Notes under the pieces: generated by a model | Seen by the model: the letters and a program-made list of their open reading frames with translations, nothing else | Database searches by the model: none | What the model was told of the DNA's origin: nothing | Shown: positions 39,412 to 51,998 of the stretch, piece after piece | Layout of the letters: each line of letters starts with the position of its first letter | Position numbering within the stretch: the first letter of the stretch is position 1 | Translations under genes and position numbers: made by a program | Assembly: GCA_009869945.1 (NCBI GenBank) | Contig: WIXG01000241.1 | Coordinates: 1-64,000 of the forward strand | DNA: 64,000 nucleotides | Direction of reading: 5' to 3' | Source: Mesaphorura yosii | Lineage: Eukaryota; Arthropoda; Collembola; Poduromorpha; Tullbergiidae

Positions 39412-42400
39412 AATTTTGAATTCGTATTTAATTCAAAAAGTGCGAATTTGCGAATAGAAGTTGAATTGATAAAATTCCCAGTGTCAGTGTCAGTCAGCTG
39501 TCCAATTGATTCAATTTGTTTCCCTCTTTCATTTCATCTCAATGCCCTGGGATGGATAGTTGCACTTTTTAGCTGTAAACAAAGAGCCTGATGGACTCAA
39601 TCCCAAGTTCCAAGCCAATGTAGTCGGCCCGTTCGCGTTCATTAGGCAAGACAAATGCCTCTGTGTTTTCAACAAACTGCATTAATCATTAATTATTTTA
39701 CCTTCTTTACTACCTCCAGCCTTGGAGAAACTTTCTTCAACTTTTTCAATCGCAATCGCCGTGAATTAGAATGGTAGAAAGGGACCTTTGAACAAAACTT
39801 TGCAACACAATCAAAAACTTTGCTTTTAACCAGCAAACAAGCGCACTTGAGAAATATGCAAAAAGCTGCAAAATGATAATGCCGTAATGGAGTAAGTGTG
39901 TAACCGAATATATCTCTGCCACGTTGAATTTGACGCAGAAGGACAGGGATTCGGTGTGACAGATCACTGCATGCATGGTGATGGTGGTCCATTAATATGC
40001 ATTTCGGGATTCTGGAGCGAATGCTAAATTAACCTGCAAATTTTAGTTTATGGACATGACATGGCTTCATGAGGGTTCAAGCACGGCACGGGTAAGGTGA
40101 GTTCCTGCCGCTTAATTGAATCTGGACCGCTGTAATGAAATGAAAGCAGAAGCTGTCAACCGGAAAATGAATCTGAGCATCTGTCTCGAGTCTCGGCCTA
40201 AAAAGAGAAACGCTAGCCTCTAGCCTAGCCCTGGCTGCATTGTATCGTATCAACCTTTCGCATCTTGTTAGAGTTCATGCTGTCATCATTTTTCATCATT
40301 TGTGTCAATTCCCAGGGCTCACAGCTCACTAGCTCATGTAATGAAACAACCAGGCAACGCCTGGTCCAGTGTCTCTCGGGTCTCATGTGTGTATTTTACT
40401 TAAAACTAATTTATTACGCGTATAACAAGGTATAACTTCCTTAATCTCCTCTTTGCGCAATAAATCATGAAGTAGCACCAGCTTTGTTGCTGCTCCATCG
40501 AAATAAAGTGTCTGCCCTGGCATGGCACGGTACAAAATTGGTCTAGACGTGGCCAGACTTCCGAATCAGGAAGAGGATTCAATTTCTTATCTCATGAAAG
40601 TGTGCAGCATGCAGCAGCGAACAGAAGGCAGAATTACGATGGCGAAGCCATCAGCATTATTTTCGACTCACTTAGACGCCCTCCACTGCGGAGTTACGTG
40701 ACAATATTTTCAATACAAGAAGTAAGGCGTATGCTGAAGCGTTGCACCAATCATTTTACGACCTCATCTCGCCTGCGAGCCTCCTCGTATGTAATGCAGC
40801 ATCCGAAAAATAAGTTCTGCTCTTCTTTAAGCATGCATTTTACCGTCCTTCAAACAACCAAGTAAATTTTTAAGGACCGAGTGTCCTAAATTGTTCAGCG
40901 TACAAGAAAACGTTATGCTACAAATGCCTGAGACACTTAAAAATCCATTGCCGTGTGTGTAGTGTGTGCGTTATGAAGCATATTCTGCACATGCTGCTGG
41001 CTGATAGGATAAAGACAAAGATGAACGTACTTAAAATCTCGTACCGTAAACAAGCTCACATACGGATTGGAATCTTCGTGGAAAATAGCATCATAAAAAT
41101 ATGGGTATGCGAATATGCATTGCCTTCCTGGAACTGGAAGTTTTCTCCAGCCGCAGCTTTCCATTCAGTTTCCGGCTTGGCTCGAGCTTAGGGCTCACCA
41201 GGCGCTTGTGATTCTCTGCCCTCGCATTCATATTCCGATGGGCAATTCGCATTTGGTTGCCGAATATGAATCTTAAAATCCTCCGTCATCTTTTTATTGT
41301 TATTCTTGCCAGGGCGCAACCATCCAACTTTTATTATTCTTTCTCCCGATTTGAATGCTAGTCGGAACGACTGCGAATGCACGAATCTGCATTGGAAATG
41401 AGTTTACAGTGCCAAATGCCAAATGCTCTTTCCTTCCTGTCTTGCGTTATCTTGTTTGTTCGCTCTGAGGCGGCCCGCGTGCAAATGCTTCCTAGAGCGT
41501 CTTGGCTTGATAATAATATTCATAATGTGGCAATCCAGAAACTCAAAATTCCTTTTCCAAACCGGATGAATATTTGCCATTTGCTGATTCTTTGCTTTTG
41601 CTTCTTTTGCACCGCATTGCCAAATTTTATTGATGTGATGTGAGAGGTGCGTATAAATAGATCTCAATCTCATTCCCGCATCACCATCAGCATGACAGCC
41701 TCTGTTGGTGCTGGCTGAAATGCTAGGCTGCCTCTGCCTGTTGATGTTGATTGAAAAAGTTTAAATTGGAGAGATCAAAGCGCATTACGCTGCTGGAGCC
41801 TTCGTCTCCACTGCAAGTTTGAGTTTGGAACTCGAGCGCATTATATTTATTTCCAATTTTCAATGTTGGCATAACATCTTTGCTTTTGCACATGAACTCT
41901 GAACTTTTGTAGCACTTTGCCGCTACAACGCACATGAATTGTGCTTAATGAAGCTTACAGAACGACGGTGTTTACTTTTCAGGTTATTACAATAATCATA
42001 AGTAAAGTAACACGACGACAAGCGAAGTTCTTCGGCTCAGAGTACAATGGGAAAATGATCTCATTTGTGTCCCGACTCTCGAGCCCGCGCTCGCGCCCGG
42101 TAGCTGCAGGTTTGTTGTTCGCGTTTGCGGAACTGTGGAAGAAAAGTGCTGGAAGCCTAAAGCCAGAACTGGAATTCAGTTTCAGAGAAGAATCAAAGAG
42201 AAAAGTGGAGAGAAAGTTGCTTGTTGTTCCTGCGTTACGAAACTTTTGTTCTTTCTCTTTTATCTTGTCTTTGTGACGAAGCTGAAGCTGCAGCGCACGT
42301 TGTTGTCGGATGCTGGCTGGCTCCTGAATCAAGGTTCCTGTCGTACTGGAAACAGAAGCAGTCATTTTCTGGAACGGGAAGTGGAAAGTTGTGGTTCGTG

Positions 42401-42467
42401 GTCACCATAGGCTAAGCAAACTAAAAGCGTAAAACGGCCCAAGCATTGCGGCCCACGGTGGTGTAAA
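39412..42467. other. Long intergenic region, 3 kb
   Basis: Between the SIRT4 start (minus) and the His-rich TM protein (plus). Many short open frames occur on both strands (128 aa or less), all without signal peptide, TM, domain or splice logic. The region holds no recognisable transposon ORF. It may include regulatory DNA or an unseen non-coding RNA. Confidence 0.5.
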
Positions 42468-43115
42468 ATGGCTTTGCAATTTCTGCGGGTCCAGAATTTA
42501 ATGTACTTTCGCTCTAATCACGTCCATCCCACTGAGAACATTGAGTCCAAGCTACCGATTAGTGCAGCACCAGCAGGAGAAAGTTTTGAGTGTTTTGAGA
42601 GAAACGACGCGCCGCCGTCCCGCAAATGTGCGATCTGTCCAGTCTGCATCCTGCCCGCAGTAGTCGCGTTCATCTTCATATTCACAATAATCCAGGTAAA
42701 CGATTTGGTTCGTTGGTAGTGTCTTGGTCACTAGTTCAAGTCAAGGTGGTATGTTTTTCAGTTGATCATCATCTATCACTCGATAGAGAACTACAAAGTT
42801 CGAGAGCAAGTGTACCAAGACTGCTACTACCCGCATGGTCATCATAATGGGCCACAGGCAAGACAAGAGGAGTACGCGCAACAAATGGATCTGGATCACG
42901 GTCACAACCACAATTCTGGGCCGACGCATGGACACGGGCATCGAGCAATGAAGAGCTTAGAAACGGCGGTGACGCCAGTTCGTAACGAAGGTGAAGGTGC
43001 GCATGGAAAGAGTCTTAACAAAAGTGTATTGGCCCCACCTGAAGCTGGAACTCAAAACCTGACGTCAATCATAAACAAAGACAATGACTCCGTCTCTGTG
43101 TCGGCAGTCATTTAG
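42468..43115 (+). CDS. Small single-pass membrane protein with His/Gly-rich tail
   Basis: Two frame-checked exons: 42468-42695 and 42762-43115, giving 193 aa. The first 60 residues are soluble, then CAICPVCILP and a hydrophobic span that crosses the splice join (AVVAFIFIFTIIQLIIIYH). The C-terminal part has a dense His stretch (DLDHGHNHNSGPTHGHGHRA), a possible metal-binding segment, and a disordered end. The CxxC before the membrane could be palmitoylated. I recognise no family. Real coding status is supported by clean splice sites exactly at the helix and a single continuous frame, but not by homology. Confidence 0.55.
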
Positions 43116-43284
43116 GTCATCATTTTATTTACAGTTCTCTATTGCTACACTTTTACTAAGTTACTACAACTGAATCAGCAATAATAAACGTCCGAAATGC
43201 GAAACCTTAATCAAACACACAAGAAAGCGAGTATTGTATTAATTGAACAATATTTATTTCAACACGCGATTATTTGAAGATTCA

Positions 43285-43755
43285 TTAATTAAACAACGTA
43301 GTAGTTCCGACAAGCATTCCTACGCCAAGCAGGACACTCCAACTAGCGCCTGTCGCTTTGATTCCCATTGTTCCACTTCCCTGCTCGCAAATTCCGTTGT
43401 CCCAACTACCGTACGTGTTGACAAACGCCTTGCAGTGTGTGCCTGGTTCGCAGGGCAGTTTGGCGGCTGTTGATGATGCTTCACAGATTTCATTGAGCCT
43501 GATGACGCACTTCCTGATGCCCTGGTGGTAGTACGGGTGCGTGGTGGGGTGGCGTAGCTTCGTGAACTCTGCGCATTGACAACGACCTTGGTTTGAGCCT
43601 CGGTTGATGAGGCATGACAGAAAAGTGTGGGGATAGTCGCACTCAGAATCGCGGTTGCAACGATCTCCTTCGACGACTTGACGACCGGAAGCGGACTGAA
43701 AGTAGGCGAAGGTGGCCAACGCCAGAAAGAATAGTTGAAGTCGGATTTGGGCCAT
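43285..43755 (-). CDS. Cys-rich secreted protein with GPI-type C-terminus
   Basis: A single exon of 156 aa. The signal peptide (MAQIRLQLFFLALATFAYFQ) is followed by a Cys-rich body with about ten cysteines (GDRCNRDSECDY, LSCLI, GRCQCAEF, KCVIRLNEICEA, LPCEPGTHCKAF, GICEQG). It ends in a short hydrophobic tail (SWSVLLGVGMLVGTTTLF) after a small-residue stretch, the form of a GPI-anchor signal. The pattern resembles the EB/whey-acidic type of small disulphide domains in arthropod secreted proteins, but I cannot name the family. It probably acts on the cell surface. It lies tail to tail with the His-rich protein gene. Confidence 0.68.
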   Translation of the reverse strand: MAQIRLQLFFLALATFAYFQSASGRQVVEGDRCNRDSECDYPHTFLSCLINRGSNQGRCQCAEFTKLRHPTTHPYYHQGIRKCVIRLNEICEASSTAAKLPCEPGTHCKAFVNTYGSWDNGICEQGSGTMGIKATGASWSVLLGVGMLVGTTTLFN

Positions 43756-45119
43756 TTAAAACAAAAGTACGTGTTACTTCGTGTTGAGATCTCTTTCCCG
43801 CGACGCTTGACTGAAGACTGGACAATGAAGGTTTGGGAGTACGTTGAGATATGGTCCAGTTTATTTTTGGACGTGACAGGCTGAATTGTGGGTGTCAGCT
43901 GACCTCGACCTTCTTTGCTAGACATTAATCCAGCGCTCGGCTTGGCTTCTCTCTGTTGTTGATGAGTTGATGTCAGATTTGTCAGAATAAACAGGAATTG
44001 TTTAAGAGGCGAGCAATCAATCTGTTTGCCAATGAAGCTTAATAAACTCTTATTGTTTCAAATTGAAGTTACATAACAAAACTCATAAGACTCATAACAC
44101 GACGTCAATACGCACATTCGCACGATCGCATGTAGAAAACGGAGAGCGAGTTCGGACGTCGGATCCCATTCCCATTGCGAATGAAAAGGAGGGCAAATTA
44201 GAATGTTTGTCAACTGGAATTAAGCGTGCTGATTGATTACGAGTTCATTTGGTGGCATTCGACGCGTCGACACATTTTGGTCCACACTTGTAATTAATCT
44301 TCCGATTTCAGGAGATTGAAGCTGTATGCTTGGTTTTGAAGCTCGTCACTTGCCACACGGGTCCATTCTATAACTAAAGATACGATAACTCGTACAACCT
44401 AAAAATAAGAATGCATCATTACACCGTATAACTACAGCCATGACCATGAATCGCCGGTCTTGATACAGTACGTGCCATAATAACAATTTGCACAAATCCT
44501 TCTTGGGTAGCATTTCTTTTGGCATCTTGCGCCTTGATTAAAATCGAGTGTCGAGGATTCAAACAAATGACGAAAGGCAAATTACAAAGGTTATTTTCAA
44601 TTTTTAAAGTTGGATTAACGAAATGTTGGAATCGTGAATCGAACCATGCAATTTCGCAATTTTGAATTGTGTATTTATGGAAGGACGATGAGCCTGTCAC
44701 TAAAATCAACATGGAATTATTCAGGTCGGGCAGAGGTCGATCCCGAAATATTGGATTACCGAGCGTGATCCAAACTTCATAATTTCACGTTTGTTACGTA
44801 AACTTGTTTACTACTTATGAACGACCAGCGAAGCACTGAAGCACTGCATTGTCTCTACAAAAACGCATGTAGTGGGGCAAAGTACGTACAATTTCAAGTG
44901 GTTTCCCACGTTCAAAGTCAAAATATCAATAGAGCAATGGTTCGATTCCATCAAGTCTTAAGCACTTGAAATCACCCAGTCATCACGATTTATATCCAAT
45001 GTGTCAACCGACGCCTTGTGAGGACGCTTTCATCATGATCATCCGTACTAGTTTTCCCTGAACGACTTCCCAATATCTGTGCGCCATCATACTAGCTCAT
45101 GGTTTCTGTTTGCCGGTAG
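43756..45119. other. Intergenic region before the orphan NPC2-like exon
   Basis: 1.36 kb. I searched it for the first three exons of an NPC2-like gene (signal peptide, YEDCG, GRCTFVRG, ALPYTVKA equivalents) and found none. No other coding signs. Confidence 0.45.
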
Positions 45120-45209
45120 ATCCAGTCCACGCTGACGCTAGAAGTGAATCACCGCGACAGCACGGTTGTGCTGTGTGCCCGGGTCAAGTTCGAGATCGTG
45201 GAAGCTTAG
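45120..45209 (+). pseudogene. Orphan last exon of an NPC2-like (ML domain) gene
   Basis: After an acceptor-like ggtag, 30 codons read IQSTLTLEVNHRDSTVVLCA then RVKFEIVEA and a stop. They match codon by codon the last exon of the intact NPC2-like gene at 47248-47337 (IQTTLTIEVKDHANTNVLCA...VKFEIVDA). Frame, length, the disulphide Cys and the stop are all kept, yet the preceding 1.3 kb contain no matching upstream exons. It is either the remnant of a lost tandem copy or an exon still used by a distant donor. Confidence 0.8.
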
Positions 45210-46624
45210 ACCATTTAAATTTTGCTCAAAGTACAAATGCAATTTTGATAAACAAATTCAAAGGCATCTGAACTCACTGTACGCTTCCATCAGCAATCAA
45301 CGCAGTTGATTCGCAAGTGAATGTGAAATTCGTACCCCATGCATACCTTCGCCTTCGTTTCGTAAGCTGCTTCTACGAACAGACAAATTGTCGAGGAAGC
45401 CAAAGTAAGATAAAGAAACAGGCAACAGAGAGAAACATGCCAGAAGGAATTGATAAGAAATGGTTGATGTAGAAGGTTAGCATGGACTACGCGGAACTCC
45501 GCCAGAGTTTTGGCAAATCATGAAACTCGCTTTACGATTCATGAGCTGTTTTCCAGTCAAAATCTAGCTGGAGTCTTGGATTTCCACGTACATCATCGCA
45601 TTTGGTCTGTTCAATAACGCTGAAGACTCATGTTTGTGTAAATAGTAATTCCTAACTGTAGCCTGTTCGAATAACACATCGAACCACCTTCAGTGCGAAA
45701 TTACGAGTAAGGCCTTGAGCTCGGCAAGACACGAGTTCGAACGCACCGACAGCGATAGACCAATTTATCTGAATGTCCTTAGGTTCGACCCAGCAGGATT
45801 GAATAAAGTATTTTTACCTATAAAACATTATCTCTAGTCTGGGATAATGTGAGACTCCGACAATTTCCACAGAAATATTACTGGTTGTGACTGGAAACAA
45901 TTCTCCTGGAACAATTCTGTGAAAACAATTCTCCAGGAACAACCTGCTAATTGTTATGAGGCATTTTTTCCTATTTCGCAAATGGTGTAAAGTAGGTGCC
46001 ATGTTCACCGGAGATATGACTTGAAGTCCGTGCAAACAATCCAGTGAAGGCAAGGGTTACTCCGCAAATAGCTTGGGATTAAAACGATTAAGTGCCCGTG
46101 GTTCACGGAGGCATGTTATTCATAAATGACAAATGCAATCAATGCACAAGCGAATTCCACTGTGAGAAGTGGCAAGTTGTGATGGGGCAAAGTCAATGAA
46201 GGATAAATGTCAAGTGGTTTCAATGGTACAAAAGGTGCAAGGTAGCGGTGCCATTTGCTATGCATATTCGCCCCGCCTGGTTCGGAATTTTGAGTCCAAG
46301 CACTTGACGTTTGGTCAATTATCATAATCAATCATACTGAATGCAAAATGACATTGGCTTTGAGAGTGGCATGTGGTAGTAGACTGGGAATGGCACTGGC
46401 TGTGATAGCAAACTGATTCGGTCCGTGCCCACTCTTAACATCCTTCCCCAAATAGATTTTCTAACGAGCCATCTGCGAGATAAGGCGAACGAATCCTGAA
46501 TCAGGATAAATACGATCGTCAAATCTCGAGTTGTCATCACACCGAGCTTGAATACAATTCACTGAGAACCTTCTCTGACAAGCCAAAGACAGTTTCGCTA
46601 CTCAACAAGCAAAACTCCAACACC
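45210..46624. other. Intergenic region before the NPC2-like gene
   Basis: 1.4 kb, mostly AT-rich, with short chance frames on minus (79 aa or less). The promoter of the NPC2-like gene should lie at the right end; a TATA-like ataaata occurs near 46505. Confidence 0.45.
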
Positions 46625-47337
46625 ATGTACCGCCAACTCGCAATTCTTCTCCTTGTCGCCGTTGCCACTCAGGCAACCTCATACGAAGACTGCGGTAAGA
46701 ATCGAGACTTTAATTTCTTGCACCAACCAACGTGGCGCTTCAAGCTTCGTTCTTGACAATATTCTGACCATTTTTGTGCTTTTTTTCACTTCATAGGTGG
46801 AAATGCCAATGTCCACAGCCTTAACATCGAAGGCTGCACCGATGGTGTGGAAGGCCGATGCACCTTTGTCAGAGGAAGGACCTACAAGACCATCGTGGAC
46901 GCCACAGGCAGTAAGTCTTCGCCTTTACTTCAAACATGCATGAGGCGAACGGTTGGTTCGATCCAAAATAATATTGCCCAATTTCTCAGACACTGCTGCC
47001 AACGCCCTGCCGTACACCGTGAAGGCAACGATTCTCGGAATTCCCGTCACACTCCAGTCTGGCAACGCCTGCGAGTCACTGACTAGCGGCTCCTGCCCAG
47101 CCGCTCCTGGTGCCCGCTTCACGTTCGAGACAGATACTGTGATCACAAACAATTACCCATCGGTAAGTCCAATCAAGGCCTTTCAAGGTGATGCTTGTCC
47201 CCTGCGTTGTGGTGTGCCGATTTCGCATATTTTCTGTTTACCAACAGATTCAGACTACTCTGACGATTGAAGTCAAGGATCACGCCAACACGAATGTTCT
47301 CTGCGCCAAGGTCAAGTTCGAGATCGTCGACGCCTAA
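46625..47337 (+). CDS. NPC2-like secreted ML-domain lipid-binding protein
   Basis: Four frame-checked exons: 46625-46694, 46797-46910, 46990-47162 and 47248-47337, giving 148 aa. The signal peptide (MYRQLAILLLVAVATQATSY) is followed by the MD-2-related lipid recognition fold: EDCGGNANVHSLNIEGCTDG, CTFVRGRTYKTIV, LPYTVKATILGIPVTL, CESLTSGSCP and LCAKVKFEIVDA. Six cysteines sit in the order needed for the three NPC2 disulphides. Vertebrate NPC2 carries cholesterol in lysosomes; arthropods have expanded secreted copies that bind sterols, fatty acids or odorants. The 5' and 3' ends are compact. The orphan exon at 45120-45209 shows that a second copy once stood next to it. Confidence 0.9.
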
Positions 47338-48221
47338 GCAGATCCACTGCCACTTTTCTTTTCTTGTACAAAATATGCATACTTTCATTTCAGTGAATGA
47401 ATTCGAGTATCTGTAACCAATGAGCAATTCGATATTCAGACTTCTTGCATTCATCAGTCTTTAGAGATTTCAAAAGAAATGCTACACCACGAGCTCGGTC
47501 TAGAATTAATTGGGATGATCTGTGTTATATCACACCTCACAAGCTGAAAATCCCAGTAATTAGGGAATAATTTGTGATTTAAATTGTTCAAGTGCGTGCA
47601 AGCTCTCCAAGCACAACACAACAAACCCGAATCGAGCTCATCTTAACTCTATCTCCATGTGGATTCACGTGTGGCTCACGAACTGTTCAAAACATGTCAC
47701 TCACACGGTTATCGCTGTTGAATGTCAATCCGTAATCAGCGTAATCCAAATTCGGCTTCTAGGTGCGAGACATAAGTAATCTTATGTCGTCAATGAGTCA
47801 ATGCCTATCTACATGTAAGGCCGACTGCAATTGTATCACCTGCTTTAATACTTCATGCTTTGACTTTGAAATTAGAATTTTTCATAAATGAGTGTAAATC
47901 TCAAGTGCCTCGATGAAAATCGAAATTCTAAACAACTTGGAAATTCTTAATGACGACTTTGAAGGTTCGTGCGCAGGTGGAAAATTACAAATCGACCCAC
48001 TAAATCCTGAAGTAATGTTGTAGCCAGATGAAACGCAAGAGATTTTATTTGTTCATCATTCTTTTTGTATGTTGTAAAGCACATAAGTTGACATTTTGTG
48101 GTTACACGTTAAAAGAAGACAATGAAAAGCACAATTGTAATTAATATTCAGTTGTAGCTAAAAGTATTGCATATTTATGTATGGCGTGCGTGGTGGTGTC
48201 CAGTCCAGTCGGCTGCCCAGC
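47338..48221. other. Spacer between NPC2-like and muscle LIM genes
   Basis: 884 bases between convergent 3' ends. No coding features or repeats of note. Confidence 0.5.
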
Positions 48222-49055
48222 TTAGGACTCGGTGGGTGTGTCGGCCTTGCCAGGCTCCAATGAACTGCCAGCACCACGGAATCCAGTTGGCCCAAATTTA
48301 CGTCCTGTGTCACAAAATACGAGTAGTCAGCTTGGACTCAATCAATAAAATAATAGGAACCAGGCTAGTTGATGGACTCACCATAACATAACTTGCAGAA
48401 CAGCTCTCCTGCGTGCTCGGAACAGAGGGTCGAGTCAAGAGGCTTCTTGCAGGCTGTGCACTTGAAGCATTCTGAAAGCAGCACCAGAAAGTAGTCATAA
48501 GTCATAAAATGCAGGACAGGGAAGGGAACTTAGTCAGATGAAATAATTAATGATAATTGAAGAAGTCAAGTCATACATCATCGCTAGCGCAGCCCAGCGA
48601 AAGCGCGATGCCAAGTCGTAGCGTAATCTCCTCTTTCCTCTCCTCAACCAATCAGAAACTCACATTTCTCAACTCATTCCCATCTCCGTACCGCCATTTT
48701 CTCCTTTCCCCTCTGCCATACGCGGGTACGCGTACTCTCACTCCCATCTGTCTTATCACTCAAATATCTTTTGCGCGACAAATTAACTCCAAGAATCTGA
48801 TTTCCGGTTAGCAACATTAACGCAGTGTAAAAGTGAATATTTCGAACGAGTTTGCAAGAATTTGCCTGGCCCCCCGCCAAGAATGCTGCTAATCTCCTCG
48901 ATTTCCACGTTAATCGAAACTCGTTAATTAGCGAAGGAATGGATTGCTGTCATACCTTTGTGCCATTTCTGTCCTCCAGCCACTCGCTCCTCTGCAGCGT
49001 AGACGGACTTGCCGCACTTGGGGCACTTGGGGTTTTCCACTGGTACGAAAGGCAT
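48222..49055 (-). CDS. Mlp60A: Muscle LIM protein (Mlp60A / CRP type, single LIM domain)
   Basis: Three frame-checked exons: 48956-49055, 48382-48471 and 48222-48304, giving 90 aa. The protein reads [68 protein letters not shown]. This is one complete LIM domain: CxxC, WH, CxxC, CxxC-type and final Cys ligands are all present, followed by the Gly-rich [12 protein letters not shown] typical of cysteine-rich proteins, and a short tail. Mlp60A sits at Z-discs and in nuclei of differentiating muscle. An acceptor 10 bases before the ATG (ttccacag) and a donor near 49238 imply a spliced 5' UTR with its first exon around 49240-49330. Confidence 0.93.
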
Positions 49056-51364
49056 CTTGTGAGAACTGTGGAAATAAAAATTCAGAAATCAATAAATCAA
49101 TCAATCAATTCAGATAAAAACAATGAACCAAGAAAGCAATGAAGAAATTAAGAAGGAATTGTCTGAATAGAAGAAAAGTTAAGAAAAGTTGTCAAGAACT
49201 GCAGCTTAATCGAAAAATTGATAAGATTTAGATTCTTACTTCGCGAGATTCGAGCAAAACTTGTAATCAGAGCAAAGACACAAGACGACTGATCGCTGGC
49301 GAATCTGTTCGACTGATCTCAAGAGCAAGGCGACTCTGCTGCAATAAATACAAAGAACCAAAAAAGGTATTACGGAAGCCACACCACACACCCGCCACAC
49401 GTTGCACACTGCACGCTAGTCCGATTTTAACTCCAAGACAGAAGAACGCTTACACCACGAAGAAGAATACTTACTCAGAGGTCTAAAATTAGAACTCAAG
49501 AAAATAGACGAGGATCCGAACGTGGGCGTCTTCGTTTTCATTTTTGTACCCGAGACCGAGAGCGAGAGCGCATTCGTGAAATAATTTTGGTACTTTGATG
49601 AATTTGCAACTCGCATCGAGATAACCTGATTCATGTACTTTTCCAAACGAGTCAGGCTTTCGCTTTTGTCGTTGCTGCCTTGGCCTGTGGCCCAAACTCG
49701 GAAATCAGAAATAGAACGACACGACTGCCGTGCGGAGGGGAAGCAGACCAGACGCTGATTTCATCGTTTTGCACACGTTTCCGCAAAGTTTATTATTTGC
49801 GATCGCAAGATGAGAAAAGTGTGAGAAATTCGATGATTCGATTGGTCGTCCTCTGCACGCTAGTCGAGTGGAGGAAGTGTGTCACGTCAATGATATTAAA
49901 TTATGGCTTCAGGCTCCTTGACTTCTTCCTCCGCTGTCCGCCCGAACAACTTCTTGGCTTGCGATCACCGTTTTTACGATCTCAACCTGCAAAATGTACT
50001 CAACCCGCTTTAAATCGTCTTAGGATCGTCTTTAGAAGATTCGGTCGTAATTCTCTGATTATGGCTCAGTCCAACCTCGATGAGCATCGTCTTCTCCTCA
50101 GCAAGGGCGCGCGACTTGTGCACGGGCATCCGATTTATAATTTTATTGCACGTCTGTCAAAAGGCGATGATTGATGCAAGCAGCAGGAGGCCAGCAGGGC
50201 AGCAAAGCAAGGCTGGTGATTTGAAAACGGCAAACATATGGACGTGAGTGGTTCTGCGAGGACGGCAGACTGCACTGCACCTTTTGGAGTCCAGCCAGCG
50301 CCAGCACTCTTCACTCTCATACAAAATCATGCTGATCGTGTCAGCCCGGACTCAGACCGTTGCTAATGGGTTATGGCATGCATAAAGTGCTTGCTTCTGT
50401 TCTGCCGTTAATTTTGCGTCCCACGTTAATATAAAGTCTTTCAAGCGTGTCACGACAATTCGACTGATGTCACTGCCGCTTTTAGTGAGCCGACTGCGCC
50501 CATCGTTCAGCTCGGGGCCGAAAATTATGAATTCGAGGTGAAAGGCTAGAATATTTTCTGTTTATTGACTTGGTTGGACGTTCCTCGGTCAAAATTCAAG
50601 ACCATATTGGAAGAAAGTCTGATTAAGACAGATAATGAACAATGAGCTGCCTGCGCTCAATGCTATCTCACTTCAATTCATTCACCGATTGAGTAATGCT
50701 GCTAGTGATCGGACGATATTTGTTCTAACGAAACGTAGTTGAGGAGTCATCGAATTCATCCGGTCGAATCATCGATTAGTGTTGATACTAAATTGAATAT
50801 TGTCTTTGCAAGTTTGCATTGAAAAAGACGGCGGACCGGACGCCTTGACTCATGGCGAATTATGGTCTGATGTAGATTTGAATGTGTTTTCATCAGGCAT
50901 CGAACGAGTAATGATATGAGTAATGACAGAACACAGAATGCTTACCTCGTATCTCGGTCCGCTTGATCCCCGACATTTGCTGCTCCATCCCTGTACACGC
51001 AGTAACATAAATACGATTAAATGGCTAACTCAATGTAAATGTGAAGTCAGCATGCATTCGCGCTATTCAAGGACTTTGGTTGTATTATTGTATAATTTAC
51101 TCCTGGGTGCTTATCAGTAAGTACGAATGTCAATATTAGGATAACTTGCGCCGCAGGTTGTATGAGCTTGCCGAATGTAATTCGTTTCCTGTGCGTTTCG
51201 ATTTCGAATTCCTGCTGCAAGGTCCTTAATTGAGTCTGACTCTGAAATCTGTTGAAACAAGTAAATTACAACCCGCTCTAAACTTACCCACCATCAGTGC
51301 CCTCAGGGGTCTTTTCTGGAGTTTTCCAGTTTTTACGCCTACGTCCTGAAAAAGACAGACCACA
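49056..51364. other. Intergenic region, 2.3 kb
   Basis: Contains the non-coding first exon and promoter of the muscle LIM gene (minus) and the upstream region of the 4-TM gene (plus). A 164-aa frame at 49680-50174 has no domain or codon signs of being real. An (AATC)n tract lies at 49087-49110. Confidence 0.45.
49087..49110. repeat. Short (AATC)n microsatellite
   Basis: aatcaataaatcaatcaatcaatt, in the 5' UTR intron of the muscle LIM gene. Confidence 0.8.
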
Positions 51365-51998
51365 ATGGTTATCGCCAATCCATGTTGCATGCCCCTTCAA
51401 ACGGGGACCAAGGTTCTGGCCATCATCGATATGGTCCTGTCCGTCCTGATGGGAATCCTGATTACGATCGTGATTGTAGGAGCGTTCGGCGTCTACGCTG
51501 GCGCGAACAACAATGACAAGAGCGGAGGTGAGATTGAAATACGAATCCGTCCTTTCAGAGCTCAGAATTAACAACCCTGTCTTGTTCATTTCTATTCACA
51601 GTGCTGGTTGGAATCATCGTGCTATTCATTGTGCTGGTGGCTACCGGAGGCCAATTCTTCCTCGCTCTCATTCTCTTCCATGGAGCCAGTCAGGTAAATA
51701 ATTAGTACATATCAATGTCGAAATGCGATTTGGAGGAGAAATGGACGCAGGACATATTTTGTTTTGTGCGTTTGAAACGCAGAAAAATCTGAGCAAATGC
51801 CGTATTTGGTTCATCGTTTCCATCATTCTGCTGGTCGTGAACCTGGGCACCTTCATTTTTGACACAGTTGTCGGTTTATCACCTCCTTCCATCATTACTA
51901 AAGTGATTGGCATCGGCTATCACCTGTACGCGCTCTGGGTTGTATTTGCGTACATGGAGGAGCTGCGAGGAGAGCCAGTCTCCACGATGGGGCCTTGA
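51365..51998 (+). CDS. Four-helix membrane protein, family unknown
   Basis: Three frame-checked exons: 51365-51527, 51602-51693 and 51783-51998, giving 156 aa. Four hydrophobic spans are seen: KVLAIIDMVLSVLMGILITI with VIVGAFGVYA, VGIIVLFIVLVATGGQFFLA, RIWFIVSIILLVVNLGTFIF and VIGIGYHLYALWVVFAYMEE. The N-terminus has ANPCCMPLQTGTKV, a CC motif before TM1, and the C-terminus is short. Arthropods have many small proteins of this kind with CC..L.TG before the first helix; I do not know a function for them. A MARVEL-like or LAPTM-like membrane adaptor is possible. Confidence 0.75.

Noticed and set aside
44930..45010. tRNA-like T-loop word (ggttcgattcc)
   Set aside because: No matching D-arm, anticodon arm or acceptor stem can be paired around it.
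49680..50174. 164-codon open frame in the spacer upstream of the muscle LIM gene
   Set aside because: No signal peptide, TM or domain; amino-acid use looks random.
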